From NCBI GenBank assembly GCA_013042375.1, contig JABDQH010000059.1, positions 1 to 64,000 on the forward strand: DNA of 64,000 bases. The letters run 5' to 3'. How positions within the stretch are numbered: position 1 is the stretch's first letter; every line of letters starts with the position of its first letter. The DNA is from Woeseiaceae bacterium (GTDB lineage: Bacteria; Pseudomonadota; Gammaproteobacteria; Steroidobacterales; Woeseiaceae). Positions 54,383 through 62,911 of the stretch are shown here, in pieces. The notes below the pieces were generated by a model. The model worked only from the letters and a program-made list of their open reading frames with translations. It ran no database searches and was not told where the DNA came from. The position numbers and the translations under genes are program-made.

Positions 54383-55723
54383 TCAGAATGCCAGCTCGAG
54401 CGCGTCGGTCAGCCGCCTGACGCCGACAACGTCGATGCCCTGCGGGACCTGTCTGGGTACGTTGCCGTGCGGCACGATCGCTTTCTCGAACCCCTGTTTG
54501 GCCGCCGCGGCTATACGTTCGGTGCCGAAACGAACCGGCCGAATCTCGCCGGCAAGCCCAATCTCGCCGAAACAAACGAGGCGCTCAGGCATGGCGCGAT
54601 CCCTGAAACTCGACAGGACCGCCAGCAGAATGGGCAGGTCCATCGCGGTCTCGGCTATGCGCAATCCGCCAACGACGTTGACGAAAACGTCCTCGTCGCC
54701 AACGACAACACCGCCGTGCTTGTGCAGCACTGCAAGTAACAGCGCGAGACGGTTCTGGTCCACGCCCTGGGCCAGGCGCTTCGGATAGTGGCCGCTCGTA
54801 TCGGCAACGAGAGCCTGGATCTCGACGAGCAACGGTCGGCTCCCCTCCCACGCAACCGAGACGATGCTGCCCGGCTCGTCGATCGATTCTCGTGACAGAA
54901 AGATCGCCGACGGGTTGGCGACCTCGCGAAAACCCGACTCCGTCATGGCGAAAACACCCATCTCGCCGCTGGCACCGAACCGGTTCTTCACCGTGCGAAT
55001 CAACGTATAGCGACTCGAAGGATCGCTTTCGAAATACAGCACCGTGTCGACCATGTGTTCGACCACGCGCGGTCCGGCTATCGCCCCTTCCTTGGTGACG
55101 TGCCCGATGACGAACACGGACACTTCGTTCTGCTTTGCGAATCGCACGATGCGCCCGACGCCCTCGCGTAGCTGTGCGACCGAGCCGGGAGCGGATGGCA
55201 GTTCCTCGCAGGTCATCGTCTGGATAGAATCAATGACGAGAACCCTGGCATTGCAGCGCGCCGCCTGGGCAAGCACGTTCTCTAGCGACGTATCGGCTAG
55301 CAGGTTCATGCCGGACGCGTCGAGCCCCAGGCGCAACGAGCGCTGGCCGATCTGGCGCAGCGACTCCTCGCCCGTCGCGTAGCAGGCGGCGAGATCCCGC
55401 ATCAGCCGGGCCGAGACCTGTTGCAGCAAAGTGGACTTGCCAACGCCCGGATCACCACCGAGCAGGGTGACCGCGCCCGGCACCAACCCACCACCGAGTA
55501 CGCGATCGAATTCGGCGAATCCCGTTGCATAGCGTGTTTCGAAGTCGTCAGGCAGCGCATCGAGCGTCGTCGCTTCCATGCCCTCCGACACGGCGCGCCG
55601 CGGCGCATTGACCGTGGTCGGGGTCAAGGTATTCCACGAACCGCATTCCGGGCATTGTCCGGCCCACTTGACGCTGTGGGCGCCGCAGGCAGAGCACAAA
55701 TAGGCGGTCCTGGCTTTTGCCAT
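54383..55723 (-). CDS. radA: DNA repair protein RadA (Sms)
   Basis: A 446-residue RecA-like branch-migration helicase acting in recombination. The N-terminal zinc finger is LCSACGAHSVKWAGQCPECG, Walker A is GGDPGVGKSTLLQQ, the RadA-specific KNRFG motif is in RTVKNRFGASGEMG, and a Lon-like domain forms the C-terminal third (VVGGLRIAETAMDLPILLAV). Length agrees with the family. Confidence 0.97.
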   Translation of the reverse strand: MAKARTAYLCSACGAHSVKWAGQCPECGSWNTLTPTTVNAPRRAVSEGMEATTLDALPDDFETRYATGFAEFDRVLGGGLVPGAVTLLGGDPGVGKSTLLQQVSARLMRDLAACYATGEESLRQIGQRSLRLGLDASGMNLLADTSLENVLAQAARCNARVLVIDSIQTMTCEELPSAPGSVAQLREGVGRIVRFAKQNEVSVFVIGHVTKEGAIAGPRVVEHMVDTVLYFESDPSSRYTLIRTVKNRFGASGEMGVFAMTESGFREVANPSAIFLSRESIDEPGSIVSVAWEGSRPLLVEIQALVADTSGHYPKRLAQGVDQNRLALLLAVLHKHGGVVVGDEDVFVNVVGGLRIAETAMDLPILLAVLSSFRDRAMPERLVCFGEIGLAGEIRPVRFGTERIAAAAKQGFEKAIVPHGNVPRQVPQGIDVVGVRRLTDALELAF

Positions 55724-55901
55724 CTTATTTAAGTCTTTGTTTTATATCGAAAAATAAAAGGAGGCAAACCATGGGGCGACCGTGACGAGGATTATTGTTA
55801 AATTGCGGACGGAGCGCCAAGGCTGATGATAGCACCGCACCGGGCGACGGGTTTACATAAAAAGTGCCAACCCTTTCTCATTTCCCAAGGTCGCAATTCC
55901 C

Positions 55902-55907
55902 TATACT
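55902..55907 (+). promoter_or_regulatory. -10 element of candidate kinase operon promoter
   Basis: TATACT (5 of 6) lies 30 bases before the TTG start of the CHASE2-kinase gene. The -35 position has no close match. Earlier in this 214-base gap AAAGGAGG at 55757-55764 precedes ATG 55771, but that frame stops after four codons. Confidence 0.35.
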
Positions 55908-55937
55908 TTCGCCCTGAAAACAGGGACATGTCCGATT

Positions 55938-58028
55938 TTGAACCAGGCCGATACACGACAACGCAACCGCTTTATTGCCCTCGCATTCGTCAGCGTGCTC
56001 CTGCTGCTGATGTACGGGCCGCTTGCGCAGTGGTTCATTGGCGCCGATCGTGTTCTCTATGACCAGCTCGCCGGCGGGCGCCCGACCAAGGCACTGGACA
56101 ACGGCTACATCGTCACGATCGACCCGCAACGCAAGTCGTCGGCCGAGATTCTCGACCAGTACGGGCAGGTTCTCGAAAGACTGCAGGCTTCAGGAGCGGC
56201 ACGCATCGTGCTTCCGAATCCCCCTGCGATCCCGGACAACGTGGAGCTGCCGGCCTGGTCTTCCCTGCTGACCGGCGGCGCGCCCGTTTTCGTACCGTCA
56301 CAGCATCGCCTCGCCGAGGTATCGGGAAAGGCGGGCATCGTACAGATCTCTGCCGACAGCGACAGCGTGCTGCGGCGCTCAAACCTGTGGCACCTGAACA
56401 GCGGCGTGATGTCGCCGTCCCTGGCCCTGGCCATCGCGCTCGACAGCTCGGCAACAGCGACAACGCCGCGCTTGTCCGGCACCGACGACATAGTCTTCTT
56501 GTCGAGCTACAAGGAAGTCCCGCGCATCGAAGCCGACGACCTGTTGCGGGCCTCCGGCGGTACCGTGCTCGATGGCGCAACCGTATTTGTCGATACCGAC
56601 GTGCCGATCAAAGACGCCGCCGCCGTGCTGCCGTCGGGACAGCTCGTCACCTACACGGAAGTGACTGCCGCATTGCTGGCAGATATAGAGAACGGCCGTA
56701 TGATCATCGCGCCCTCGTGGGCCAAGGCGATGGAATTTCTGATTCCCGTGCTGTTCGCGATCGTGGCCATCCTGTTCATGCCCGATCGGGAACGCAAGGA
56801 CATCACGGTGCTCATGGTCATGGGCGTACTTGCCCTGTTGCTGTTCCAGGCAATGCTGCTGGTCGCCGCGCACACGCGCATCGACCTTGGCCGCGCGATC
56901 CTGATGTTCCTGGGCGTGGGCGCACTCAGCATACTCCTTATCAGGAACGTGAAACGCGTTTCGAAGAATGCGTTCAAACGCGGTGCCGACTTTCTTTCGG
57001 CGGGACGCCTCGAACCGGCCTTTGCGGAATTCCGGCGTTGCAACCCGTCGGAGACTGTGTCGGCGATGATGTACAAGCTGTCACTGGCCTTCGAGCAACA
57101 GGCAAAGCCGGAGCGCGCGGAGGCCGTTCTTGACTGGATGAAACGCACGCACGTTGTCCATCAGAGCCCGATCACGCGCGCCCAGAAGCAAGGCGACGGA
57201 GTACCGCAACGGCTCGGACGTTACGTGGTTGAGAAAAGCCTCGGTCGTGGCGCCATGGGTGCCGTCTATCTCGCCAAGGATCCGCGGATCAATCGTGCCG
57301 TCGCGGTCAAAGCGATTCCGATCGAGGAAGAGTTTGAAGACGAAGAGCTCAAGGAAGCCCGCTTGCGCTTCTATCGCGAAGCCGAATCGGCCGGTCGGCT
57401 TACCCATCCGAACATCATCACGGTCTTTGACGCCGGTGAGGACAAGGGCCTCGCCTATATCGCGATGGAATATGTTCCGGGCATTCCGCTGCGCGACTTT
57501 ACGGACCCGAATCGACTGCTGGCTCCGAAGCGCGCTCTCGAGCTCGCGGCACAAGCGGCCGATGCGCTCGACTATGCGCACAACCAGGGCGTCGTTCACC
57601 GCGACATCAAGCCGGCGAACCTCTTGTATATCCCGAAGGAGGGGGTGCTCAAGATAAGTGATTTCGGCGTGGCTCGCCTGACCGACAACAACCGCACCAA
57701 GACAGGGATCGTACTGGGCACGCCGATGTATATGTCGCCGGAACAGCTCGGCGCGGAGAAGCTGACCGGACAGTCGGACTTGTTCTCTCTTGGTGTTACC
57801 CTATACGAGCTACTGGTTGGCGAGGTGCCGTTCAAAGCAACGAACATCGCGGTATTGATGACCAAAATCACATCCGAGGAAGCGGCACCGGTATCGTCGC
57901 AGCGCTCGGGCATCCCGCCCAGCGTCGATACCGTGCTGGCGAAAGCCATGGCCAAAAACCCGGGTAACCGTTTCTCCTGTGGCGCCGAGATGGCGATCGC
58001 ACTGAGAAACTGCGTGAGAATTTCTTAG
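55938..58028 (+). CDS. CHASE2-domain serine/threonine protein kinase
   Basis: A 696-residue receptor-type kinase. After one N-terminal helix (FIALAFVSVLLLLMYGPLA) comes an extracytoplasmic CHASE2-like sensor (~33-262). Three helices (~263-335: FLIPVLFAIVAILFM, VLMVMGVLALLLFQAMLLVA, AILMFLGVGALSILLI) and a short helical linker follow, leading to the Hanks-type kinase (~430-696). Kinase elements: LGRGAMGAVYLAKD, Lys458 in VAVKAIP, the catalytic HRDIKPANLL (His554-Asp556), DFG at 575 and MYMSPEQLG. All catalytic residues are present. The start appears to be TTG 55938; no in-frame ATG precedes the first helix. PP2C and FHA genes follow, forming a phosphorylation module. The signal sensed is unknown. 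Confidence 0.9.
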   Translation: MNQADTRQRNRFIALAFVSVLLLLMYGPLAQWFIGADRVLYDQLAGGRPTKALDNGYIVTIDPQRKSSAEILDQYGQVLERLQASGAARIVLPNPPAIPDNVELPAWSSLLTGGAPVFVPSQHRLAEVSGKAGIVQISADSDSVLRRSNLWHLNSGVMSPSLALAIALDSSATATTPRLSGTDDIVFLSSYKEVPRIEADDLLRASGGTVLDGATVFVDTDVPIKDAAAVLPSGQLVTYTEVTAALLADIENGRMIIAPSWAKAMEFLIPVLFAIVAILFMPDRERKDITVLMVMGVLALLLFQAMLLVAAHTRIDLGRAILMFLGVGALSILLIRNVKRVSKNAFKRGADFLSAGRLEPAFAEFRRCNPSETVSAMMYKLSLAFEQQAKPERAEAVLDWMKRTHVVHQSPITRAQKQGDGVPQRLGRYVVEKSLGRGAMGAVYLAKDPRINRAVAVKAIPIEEEFEDEELKEARLRFYREAESAGRLTHPNIITVFDAGEDKGLAYIAMEYVPGIPLRDFTDPNRLLAPKRALELAAQAADALDYAHNQGVVHRDIKPANLLYIPKEGVLKISDFGVARLTDNNRTKTGIVLGTPMYMSPEQLGAEKLTGQSDLFSLGVTLYELLVGEVPFKATNIAVLMTKITSEEAAPVSSQRSGIPPSVDTVLAKAMAKNPGNRFSCGAEMAIALRNCVRIS

Positions 58029-58054
58029 GTAACCAAAGCGAAACTGAACCAACC

Positions 58055-58882
58055 ATGAGCCTGCGCGGAAAAATTGACTTTGCCGAACTCACCGATACGG
58101 GACAAGTTCGCGAGCACAACGAGGATGCGATCGGCACCATTCCCGATATCGGTCTCATGGTGCTGGCCGACGGTATGGGCGGCTATAGTGCGGGCGAAGT
58201 CGCGAGCGGCATCGCCGTTCAGATCGTAACGGATCTGGCCAGCGAGGCTGCCGATCGCGAGGAACTGCACCTCATCGACGCGCACAGCGGCCTCATGCGG
58301 CCGTCTATCATCCTGCGCGACGCCATCTACCGCTCCAACAAGATCATCTACCAGACCGCGCAAAGCCAGACACATTGCGAGGGAATGGGCACGACGATCG
58401 TCGCCTGTATGTTCTATGACAACAAGGTCTCCATCGCGCACGTAGGGGACTCGCGAGCCTATCGAATGCGCGGCGGCAAGCTCGAGCAAATGACGCTGGA
58501 TCACTCGTTGCTACAGGAACTCGTCGATCGCGGGTTCTACTCGCACGAGGAAGCGCAACGCTCGACCAACCGCAACTATGTGACGCGGGCCCTGGGTGTC
58601 GAACCAACCGTCGAGGTCGAAGTCCACGAGTACGAGGTGCAGCCCGACGACATCTACCTGCTGTGCTCGGACGGCCTGCCGGACATGGTCGAAGATGACG
58701 ATATTCACTTAACGATCAGTACTTTTAATGATAGTCTTGACGTGGTTGGTCAACAGCTGGTCGATTTGGCGAACGACCACGGCGGACGTGACAACATCTC
58801 GGTGATGCTCGCGCAGGTTAAGGAAGCCTTTCCGGCAAAAAGAGGCCTGTTCGCGATGCTCGCGCGACTGTTCCGTTCGTAA
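58055..58882 (+). CDS. PP2C-family protein phosphatase
   Basis: A 275-residue metal-dependent Ser/Thr phosphatase. Motifs of the active site are TDTGQVREHNEDAIG, VLADGMGGYSAGEVAS, GMGTTIVACMF, IAHVGDSRAYRM, LLCSDGLPDMV and GGRDNISVML. A short basic tail (FAMLARLFRS) follows the catalytic domain. It lies 26 bases after the kinase and probably reverses its phosphorylations. Confidence 0.95.
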   Translation: MSLRGKIDFAELTDTGQVREHNEDAIGTIPDIGLMVLADGMGGYSAGEVASGIAVQIVTDLASEAADREELHLIDAHSGLMRPSIILRDAIYRSNKIIYQTAQSQTHCEGMGTTIVACMFYDNKVSIAHVGDSRAYRMRGGKLEQMTLDHSLLQELVDRGFYSHEEAQRSTNRNYVTRALGVEPTVEVEVHEYEVQPDDIYLLCSDGLPDMVEDDDIHLTISTFNDSLDVVGQQLVDLANDHGGRDNISVMLAQVKEAFPAKRGLFAMLARLFRS

Positions 58883-58909
58883 ACGTATGCACCCGAAGAG
58901 CGAGAAACA

Positions 58910-59752
58910 ATGGCACGTTTAATTCTGAGCCTGGACAACCAGGTCCTGGCTGAATACAACATGACCAAGGAGCGCTATACGATCGGCCGCCTCCCCGACA
59001 ATGACGTGCGCATCGACAATCCCGCCGTCAGCGGCCACCACTCGCTCATCATCAACATTCTCAACGATTCGTTCCTCGAAGACCTGAACAGCACGAACGG
59101 GACTTACGTCAACGGCAAGCTGATCAAGAAGCACGCGCTGCAGCACGGCGACGTGATCACTATCGGCCACCACCAGCTGCGCTTTTCCGACCAGCAGGCG
59201 CCGGAAACGGAGCAGGACGAGTTCGAGAGCACGATGGTCATACCATCAGGCCAGCAGAATGCCGAGCAACTGGCGAAGGCCGAGGCGGCGGCGGATATGG
59301 CCGCGGCTGCAGCAACCCAGCCGGACGAAGGCGCAGTCGCCACGTCGGTCATGCTCGATGACGAGGATGCCGAGGCCCTCAAGCAGGACGCCGAGCCCAA
59401 GCGGCACGCTGACACGATGGCGGAGACGGTTGCCACGGGCACGGCCGCGGGCATCAGTGTCGAGAACGCGCCCAATGCACTGCCGCTCGCCAAGTTACAG
59501 GTATTGAGCGGCGCATTCGCGGGACGCGAGCTGGAGCTCACGAAGGCGCTGACGACGCTCGGCCGCCCTGGCGTCCAGGTCGCCGCAATTACGCGCCGCG
59601 CCGAAGGCTATTTCATCGTCCACGTCGAATCGGGCAAGACCGATGACTTCCCGCTCGTCAACGGTAAGCCCATCGGCCAGCAGGCGCGTGAACTCCATGA
59701 CCACGATGTCGTGCAGCTTGCCGGCGTCAAGATGGGATTCTTCGCGGACTGA
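58910..59752 (+). CDS. Double-FHA-domain phosphothreonine-binding protein
   Basis: A 280-residue cytoplasmic protein. FHA domain 1 (~1-95) has Gly26-Arg27, Ser41 and His44 in NPAVSGHHSL, and LNSTNGTYVNG, so it should bind phosphothreonine. A ~95-residue linker rich in Ala, Glu and Asp holds possible phosphosites (FESTMVIPSG, Thr108; ATSVMLDDED). FHA domain 2 (~195-280) keeps LGRPGVQVA and LVNGKPIG but lacks the Ser-x-x-His motif and may be degenerate. It is likely a substrate or effector of the adjacent kinase. Confidence 0.9.
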   Translation: MARLILSLDNQVLAEYNMTKERYTIGRLPDNDVRIDNPAVSGHHSLIINILNDSFLEDLNSTNGTYVNGKLIKKHALQHGDVITIGHHQLRFSDQQAPETEQDEFESTMVIPSGQQNAEQLAKAEAAADMAAAAATQPDEGAVATSVMLDDEDAEALKQDAEPKRHADTMAETVATGTAAGISVENAPNALPLAKLQVLSGAFAGRELELTKALTTLGRPGVQVAAITRRAEGYFIVHVESGKTDDFPLVNGKPIGQQARELHDHDVVQLAGVKMGFFAD

Positions 59753-59771
59753 CCACCCCGCAGGCCCGATT

Positions 59772-59807
59772 ATCCCGCTTGACGGGATAGTATCCCGCCT
59801 GACGGGA
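59772..59807. repeat. Two tandem near-identical hairpins between convergent genes
   Basis: ATCCCG-CTTGA-CGGGAT (59772-59788) and TCCCG-CCTGA-CGGGA (59793-59807) are near-identical hairpins 4 bases apart, located between the stops of the FHA and dnaB genes. They may act as a bidirectional transcription-end structure, though no T-run follows. Confidence 0.5.
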
Positions 59808-59823
59808 GACGGTCCCTGGTGCG

Positions 59824-61233
59824 CTAGTTGTATCCTTCCGGCGGCGGAAAGTCGCCGTAGTTGTCCGGTACCCAATTCTCGAATTTCGTGTAGCGCCCGA
59901 CGAATGTCAGCGGGAACTCTCCTGTCGGGCCATTGCGCTGCTTCGCAATCGAGATGTCCGCCACGCCCTTGCGCGGCGTGTTCGGGTCGTATTGTTCTTC
60001 ACGATAGATGAAAACGATCAGGTCTGCGTCCTGCTCGATAGCGCCGGACTCGCGCAGGTCCGACATGACCGGTCGCTTGTCCTGACGCTGCTCGACGCTG
60101 CGGTTGAGCTGCGACAGTGCGATCACGGGCACATCCAGTTCCTTGGCCAGCGCCTTCAGGCCGCGCGATATCTCGGAAATTTCCGTCGCGCGGTTCTCTT
60201 TCGTTCCCTCGATCTGCATGAGCTGCAGGTAGTCGATGACGATCAGGTCGAGCCCGTGCTCGCGATGCAGGCGACGTGCCCGGGCACGAATTTCGGTCGG
60301 CGACAGGCTCGGCGTATCGTCGATGAAAATGGGCGCGTCGGACATGAGCTGCACGGCCGTGTTGATGCGTGACCAGTCTTCGTCCGGAAAATCGCCGGTG
60401 CGCAGGTGCTTCTGGTCGACTCGCCCCAGCGACGAGATCATGCGGAACGCCAGCTGCTGTTGCGGCATTTCCATCGAGAAGATTGCCGTACTCTGACGTG
60501 CGCCGATGGCCGCATTCTCGGCGATGTTCATGGCGAGGGTCGTTTTACCCATCGACGGGCGGCCCGCGACGATTATGAGGTCGCCGCCCTGCAGGCCAGC
60601 CGTCATCTCGTCGAACTTGCTGAAGCCGCTCGAAATACCGGTGATGCTACCGTCTGACTGGTGCAGCTCGTCAATACGATCCACGGCCGCGGGCAGAATA
60701 TCCTTCAGGGCCTTGAAGCCCTTGCGCCCGCGGCTGCCTTTCTCGGCGATCTCGAAAACCATTCGCTCTGCGTCGTCGAGGATCTGGGAAGCCGAACGGC
60801 CGTCGCTCGCGAAGGCGCTGCCGCTGATCTCATTGCCGGCGTTAATCAGGGCCCGCAGCGTGGATCGTTCGCGGATGATCTTGGCATAGGCGCGGGCATT
60901 GGCGGCGCCCGCCGTTTCGTTCGCCAGCATCGCCAGGTACTCGAGCCCGCCGGCTTTTTCCAGTTCGCCACGGTTATCGAGGTGTTCAGACACCGTGACG
61001 ACATCACAGGGACTGCCGTCATCGATGAGACGATCGATTGCCTCGAAGACGAGACGATGGTCCTTGCGGTAGAAGTCAGCGGCCGAGATGACGTCCGCGA
61101 TTCTGTCCCAGGCCTGCGCGTTGAGCATCAGCCCCCCGATAAGGGACTGTTCCGCCTCTATGGAGCTGGGCGGCACCTTGAGGCGCTGTTCTGCGCCGCT
61201 GTCAGCCATCCCGTCGTCCAGCGCTCGGACCAT
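59824..61233 (-). CDS. dnaB: Replicative DNA helicase DnaB
   Basis: A 469-residue hexameric helicase of the replication fork. The N-terminal domain begins PPSSIEAEQSLIGGLMLNAQ; the RecA-like domain has Walker A in VAGRPSMGKTTLAMN, FSMEMPQQQLAFRM, LIVIDYLQLMQIEG, ALSQLNRSVEQR and DLRESGAIEQDADLI. No intein is present. Starts at 61233 (ATG) or 61209 (ATG) are both possible. It follows rplI by 65 bases, the usual gammaproteobacterial order. Confidence 0.98.
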   Translation of the reverse strand: MVRALDDGMADSGAEQRLKVPPSSIEAEQSLIGGLMLNAQAWDRIADVISAADFYRKDHRLVFEAIDRLIDDGSPCDVVTVSEHLDNRGELEKAGGLEYLAMLANETAGAANARAYAKIIRERSTLRALINAGNEISGSAFASDGRSASQILDDAERMVFEIAEKGSRGRKGFKALKDILPAAVDRIDELHQSDGSITGISSGFSKFDEMTAGLQGGDLIIVAGRPSMGKTTLAMNIAENAAIGARQSTAIFSMEMPQQQLAFRMISSLGRVDQKHLRTGDFPDEDWSRINTAVQLMSDAPIFIDDTPSLSPTEIRARARRLHREHGLDLIVIDYLQLMQIEGTKENRATEISEISRGLKALAKELDVPVIALSQLNRSVEQRQDKRPVMSDLRESGAIEQDADLIVFIYREEQYDPNTPRKGVADISIAKQRNGPTGEFPLTFVGRYTKFENWVPDNYGDFPPPEGYN

Positions 61234-61298
61234 GCTTTATCCCCGCGTCGTGTGCCTGCCCCCCGCAAAAGAAAGTAGCACACTTTATACGACGTCTC

Positions 61299-61751
61299 TC
61301 AGGCCTCTTCGCCGACGACCTTGACCAGTACCTCGGCGTTGACCTCACTGTGCAGGTGCACGCCGATCGTATATTCACCGATATCCTGGATCGGGCCTTC
61401 CGGCATGCGAACCTCGGCGCGTTCGGCCTCGACCTGCACGGCAGACAGCGCCTCGACGATGTCGATCGGGCCAACCGAGCCAAACAGCTTGCCCTCGGAT
61501 CCCGCATTGGCGTGCACGACGACCTCGAGATTCTCGAAGGCCTTGGCACGCTCCTTCGCCTTCGCGAGTTCCTCGGCAGCCGTCTTCTCGAGTTCGGCGC
61601 GGCGCGCTTCGATCTGCTTCATGTTCTCGGGCGTCGCCAGCGCGGCCTTGCCCTGTGGCAACAGGTAGTTACGGCCATATCCCGGCTTAACCTTGACGAG
61701 ATCGCCGATCGACCCGAGATTCTCCACACTTTCCAACAGAATTACGTTCAT
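61299..61751 (-). CDS. rplI: 50S ribosomal protein L9
   Basis: A 150-residue ribosomal protein (MNVILLESVENLGSIGDLVK, VKPGYGRNYLLPQGKAALAT). The C-terminal domain includes LFGSVGPIDIVEAL and IGEYTIGVHLHSEVNAEVLV. Its ATG overlaps the stop of the DUF2232 gene by four bases. Confidence 0.98.
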   Translation of the reverse strand: MNVILLESVENLGSIGDLVKVKPGYGRNYLLPQGKAALATPENMKQIEARRAELEKTAAEELAKAKERAKAFENLEVVVHANAGSEGKLFGSVGPIDIVEALSAVQVEAERAEVRMPEGPIQDIGEYTIGVHLHSEVNAEVLVKVVGEEA

Positions 61752-62635
61752 TGTCGTGAACCTTTAGCTTCCAGCAAACGACGCCTGAGTCGAACCATGG
61801 CGTCCATCAAACCAACGACGGCAATTGCCATCACCGCAAAACCCTGCAGCACCAGCAGGGACCCGTAGGCCAGGAATACGACCATAACGGGCGCGTACTC
61901 CCGGGCATGCAGCCAGTGTACGACCGCAAACCCCTGCAGCATAAATGCTGTCAGAAACAAAAAACCCACCTGGCGCAGCATGCTCAGGTCCGCAAGCCAC
62001 GCCAGGACCGTCACCGCCACAAACGCTAGCGCGAGTGTGCGGCCAAAATCCAGGTCGCGCACGCGGAAAAAGCGCGACTTTTCGCCCGGGAGCTTGTCGC
62101 GCAGCGCCCCGCCCAGGACAAATTCGAGAGCGGACAGCAACCACACGATCGTAATCACTCCCATCGTCATGAGCGCACCGATCGTATCGGGCACGCCCTC
62201 CAGCTGCGCCTGCAGCGCCGCCAGCGGCGACTGCATGCCGGCCTGCCGATAACTTTCGTCCATCGCCTGCAGCATCGGCTGCCAGTATGCGTCCAGGTCA
62301 CCAACCGCCAGGTTGAAAACCAGCATCACCCCGGCCGCAACGATCAGCGACAGCTGCAAGGCAAGCAGTGCCGATCCTGTCACCTGCCACATTACGATGA
62401 GCAGGTAGACCGGTATCCAGCCGGCCGCAAGCATCTTCAGTACCGCGACCGGCGAGGCGCCGAGAACCGCCGTGAATGCCAGCACGGTCCCGGCTGCGAG
62501 CAACACATAAACGCCCGCCGCCCTGATGCCCCTGGCAATGCCTATGGTAGCCAGGAAGACACCGCTGACCGGCTGCATGATCGGCAACAGGCTGGTCGCT
62601 CCGAGCGCCAGGACCGCGTTCGCCGGCGAGGCCAC
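61748..62635 (-). CDS. DUF2232-type membrane protein between rpsR and rplI
   Basis: A 295-residue hydrophobic protein with eight or more predicted helices; its position between rpsR and rplI is shared with Pseudomonas and other gammaproteobacteria, where it is uncharacterised. A predicted extracytoplasmic or cytoplasmic loop runs from about residue 115 to 150. The first standard start is GTG 62635 without a ribosome site, yet hydrophobic sequence of the same type (FLEALAAWLVASPANAVLAL) continues upstream in frame, so the true start may be a rare codon or misplaced. Function unknown. Confidence 0.75.
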   Translation of the reverse strand: MASPANAVLALGATSLLPIMQPVSGVFLATIGIARGIRAAGVYVLLAAGTVLAFTAVLGASPVAVLKMLAAGWIPVYLLIVMWQVTGSALLALQLSLIVAAGVMLVFNLAVGDLDAYWQPMLQAMDESYRQAGMQSPLAALQAQLEGVPDTIGALMTMGVITIVWLLSALEFVLGGALRDKLPGEKSRFFRVRDLDFGRTLALAFVAVTVLAWLADLSMLRQVGFLFLTAFMLQGFAVVHWLHAREYAPVMVVFLAYGSLLVLQGFAVMAIAVVGLMDAMVRLRRRLLEAKGSRQ

Positions 62636-62675
62636 CAGCCAGGCGGCAAGCGCCTCGAGGAAACCGCGATTCTCT

Positions 62676-62900
62676 CTAGTGCCGATCGGTGTAAGGCAGC
62701 AGCGCGAGATAACGTGCGCGCTTGACTGCCGTCGCCAGCTGACGCTGGTAGTGCGACTTGGTGCCCGTGATACGGCTGGGCACGATCTTACCGGTCTCGG
62801 TGACGTAGGCCTTGAGCAGGTTGAGATCCTTGTAGTCGATCTCCTTGATGCCCTCGGCCGTGAAACGACAGTACTTGCGCCTGCGTGAATAACGACTCAT
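62676..62900 (-). CDS. rpsR: 30S ribosomal protein S18
   Basis: A 74-residue ribosomal protein that pairs with S6. Family residues include [20 protein letters not shown] and [20 protein letters not shown]. It starts 11 bases after rpsF. Confidence 0.99.
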   Translation of the reverse strand: MSRYSRRRKYCRFTAEGIKEIDYKDLNLLKAYVTETGKIVPSRITGTKSHYQRQLATAVKRARYLALLPYTDRH

Positions 62901-62911
62901 TGCTTATCTCC

